DNA of 64,000 nucleotides from Anaerolineales bacterium (GTDB taxonomy: Bacteria; Chloroflexota; Anaerolineae; 4572-78; J111): NCBI GenBank assembly GCA_015075405.1, contig JABTUK010000002.1, forward strand, positions 1,054,001 through 1,118,000. The letters are read 5' to 3'. This document shows, in pieces, positions 63,301-64,000 of the stretch. Below the pieces are notes generated by a model, which saw only the letters and a list, made by a program, of their open reading frames with translations, was not told the origin of the DNA and searched no databases. Position numbers and translations under genes: made by a program. Numbering within the stretch: position 1 is the first letter of the stretch; the number at the start of each line of letters is the position of its first letter.

Positions 63301-64000
63301 ATGTCTAAACATCCAATCACATCCTATCTTTCCCGCCCCCACATTTGGCCTCTGTTCCTCCTGCTGGCAACCCAGGTTTTGCTCTTCTCCTCTGTTTCTC
63401 CCAATTTACGCTACCTTGCCTCATTAATTTCTCTAGCCTTTTTGCCTGGTTGGGTCTGGCTGCGTGTTTTTTTTACTCATCCATCATGTCAGAACGAATC
63501 CCAACCATCACCTCTATTTACCCTGCCCGAACGCCTCACCCTGGCCATTGGCCTCTCTTTGGCTTTAACCATCTTCAGCGCGATGTTTGCCGTTTATCTG
63601 CCCGGCCCCCTTGATTTATGGCGACTGCTTTTTGTCGTCAACCTCATTATCCTCGCCGGATTAGCCATTATCTGGTGGCAACAACGCTCCTCTGCTCCTC
63701 CGCTCCCCTGCTCCCCTGCTCCCCTGCCACTTTATGCTATCCTGATTCTCATGGCCCTTGTCTTCCTGGCTGCCGCTCTCCGCCTGCCTCGCCTGGGCTA
63801 CGCCGAATTTCACGAAGATGAAGCCGAAGCTCTACTGTTGGGGGCGCGCCTGATGCAGGGCGAAGATTATGCCTTATTTTTGCACCGCAAAGGCCCGGCC
63901 CAAATGTTGGTCCCCCTGGCTTTCTGGCTGCTGACCGGCCAAATTACCGAGGCCATGGCCCGCTTCCCTTTTGCCCTCAGCAGTCTTCTCAGCGTGGCCA
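63301..64000 (+). CDS. GT-C membrane glycosyltransferase (PMT/ArnT-like), N-terminal part
   Basis: 233 codons to the window edge, no stop. Several membrane helices (HIWPLFLLLATQVLLFSSVS, ASLISLAFLPGWVWLRVFFT). Then LRLPRLGYAEFHEDEAEALL, the acidic first-loop motif (E-D-E) of polyprenyl-phosphate-sugar-dependent GT-C enzymes, and KGPAQMLVPLAFWLLTG. The segment [15 protein letters not shown] is encoded by a CTCCCCTGCTCCCCTGC repeat in frame. It transfers sugars on the outer face of the membrane; the acceptor is unknown. Confidence 0.8.
   Translation, partial: MSKHPITSYLSRPHIWPLFLLLATQVLLFSSVSPNLRYLASLISLAFLPGWVWLRVFFTHPSCQNESQPSPLFTLPERLTLAIGLSLALTIFSAMFAVYLPGPLDLWRLLFVVNLIILAGLAIIWWQQRSSAPPLPCSPAPLPLYAILILMALVFLAAALRLPRLGYAEFHEDEAEALLLGARLMQGEDYALFLHRKGPAQMLVPLAFWLLTGQITEAMARFPFALSSLLSVA
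63686..63728. repeat. In-frame CTCCCCTG tandem repeat in the GT-C gene
   Basis: CTCCTCTGCTCCTCCGCTCC followed by three CCTGCTCCC units. It encodes a Pro/Ser/Ala/Cys run between two membrane helices. Confidence 0.85.

Overview
The window looks like a chromosome segment of an uncultured Chloroflexota bacterium (Anaerolineae-like). This is inferred from protein style, not from a marker-gene tree. Supporting features are Pro/Thr-rich linkers of the TPTPTA type, STAND-like ATPases fused to beta-propellers, a topoisomerase I carrying an N-terminal zinc ribbon, and heavy loading with short palindromic or tandem repeats. DNA is moderately GC-rich. No rRNA, tRNA or CRISPR array was recognised.

Layout. 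1-4915 (minus): a translationally coupled cluster of GMC oxidoreductase, a 99-aa protein and a GH63-type glucosidase, followed by the start of a glycogen debranching enzyme that runs off the left edge. 5097-11398 (minus): a secreted small protein, cyclase-family hydrolase, SDR dehydrogenase, CPA2 antiporter, flavin disulfide reductase and Rieske protein. 11595-14304: a CPBP protease - histidine kinase - LuxR regulator operon with 20-bp-spaced direct repeats upstream. 14586-21241: a 1713-aa hybrid kinase with GAF/PAS repeats, a single REC protein and a REC-adenylate cyclase. 21500-28057: a degraded accessory region with MFS, REC and Hint-domain remnants, four toxin-antitoxin-like modules or parts (DUF5615/DUF433, HepT/MntA, MazF/RHH, plus YbaK) and an IS. 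28128-35682: an exopolysaccharide-type cluster (GT4, GT2, sulfotransferase with carrier-like domains, TMPK-like kinase, Gfo/Idh/MocA) in which the last gene is split by an IS. 35834-47628: prenyl synthase, TatD, two STAND-like ATPases, dGTPase-like protein, membrane proteins and Xaa-Pro peptidase. 49402-57678: housekeeping genes topA, mannose-1-P guanylyltransferase, dprA, and the ffh-rpsP-khpA-rimM operon. 57848-64000: a LuxR-TM-Kelch fusion, folP, folK, DegT aminotransferase, a Crp/Fnr regulator with DUF2892, and a GT-C glycosyltransferase cut by the right edge.

Mobile and repeat content is the most distinctive aspect. Three copies of one IS family (1.64-1.65 kb) each have perfect 8-bp target duplications. 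Three copies of a 108-bp hairpin repeat carry the loop in two opposite orientations. Many palindromic heptamer/octamer-type repeat islands occupy intergenic gaps and also sit in frame inside coding genes (hybrid kinase, GT4, GH63, GT-C). Homopolymer-type frameshifts in IS copy B and in hepT could be real decay or residual assembly errors.
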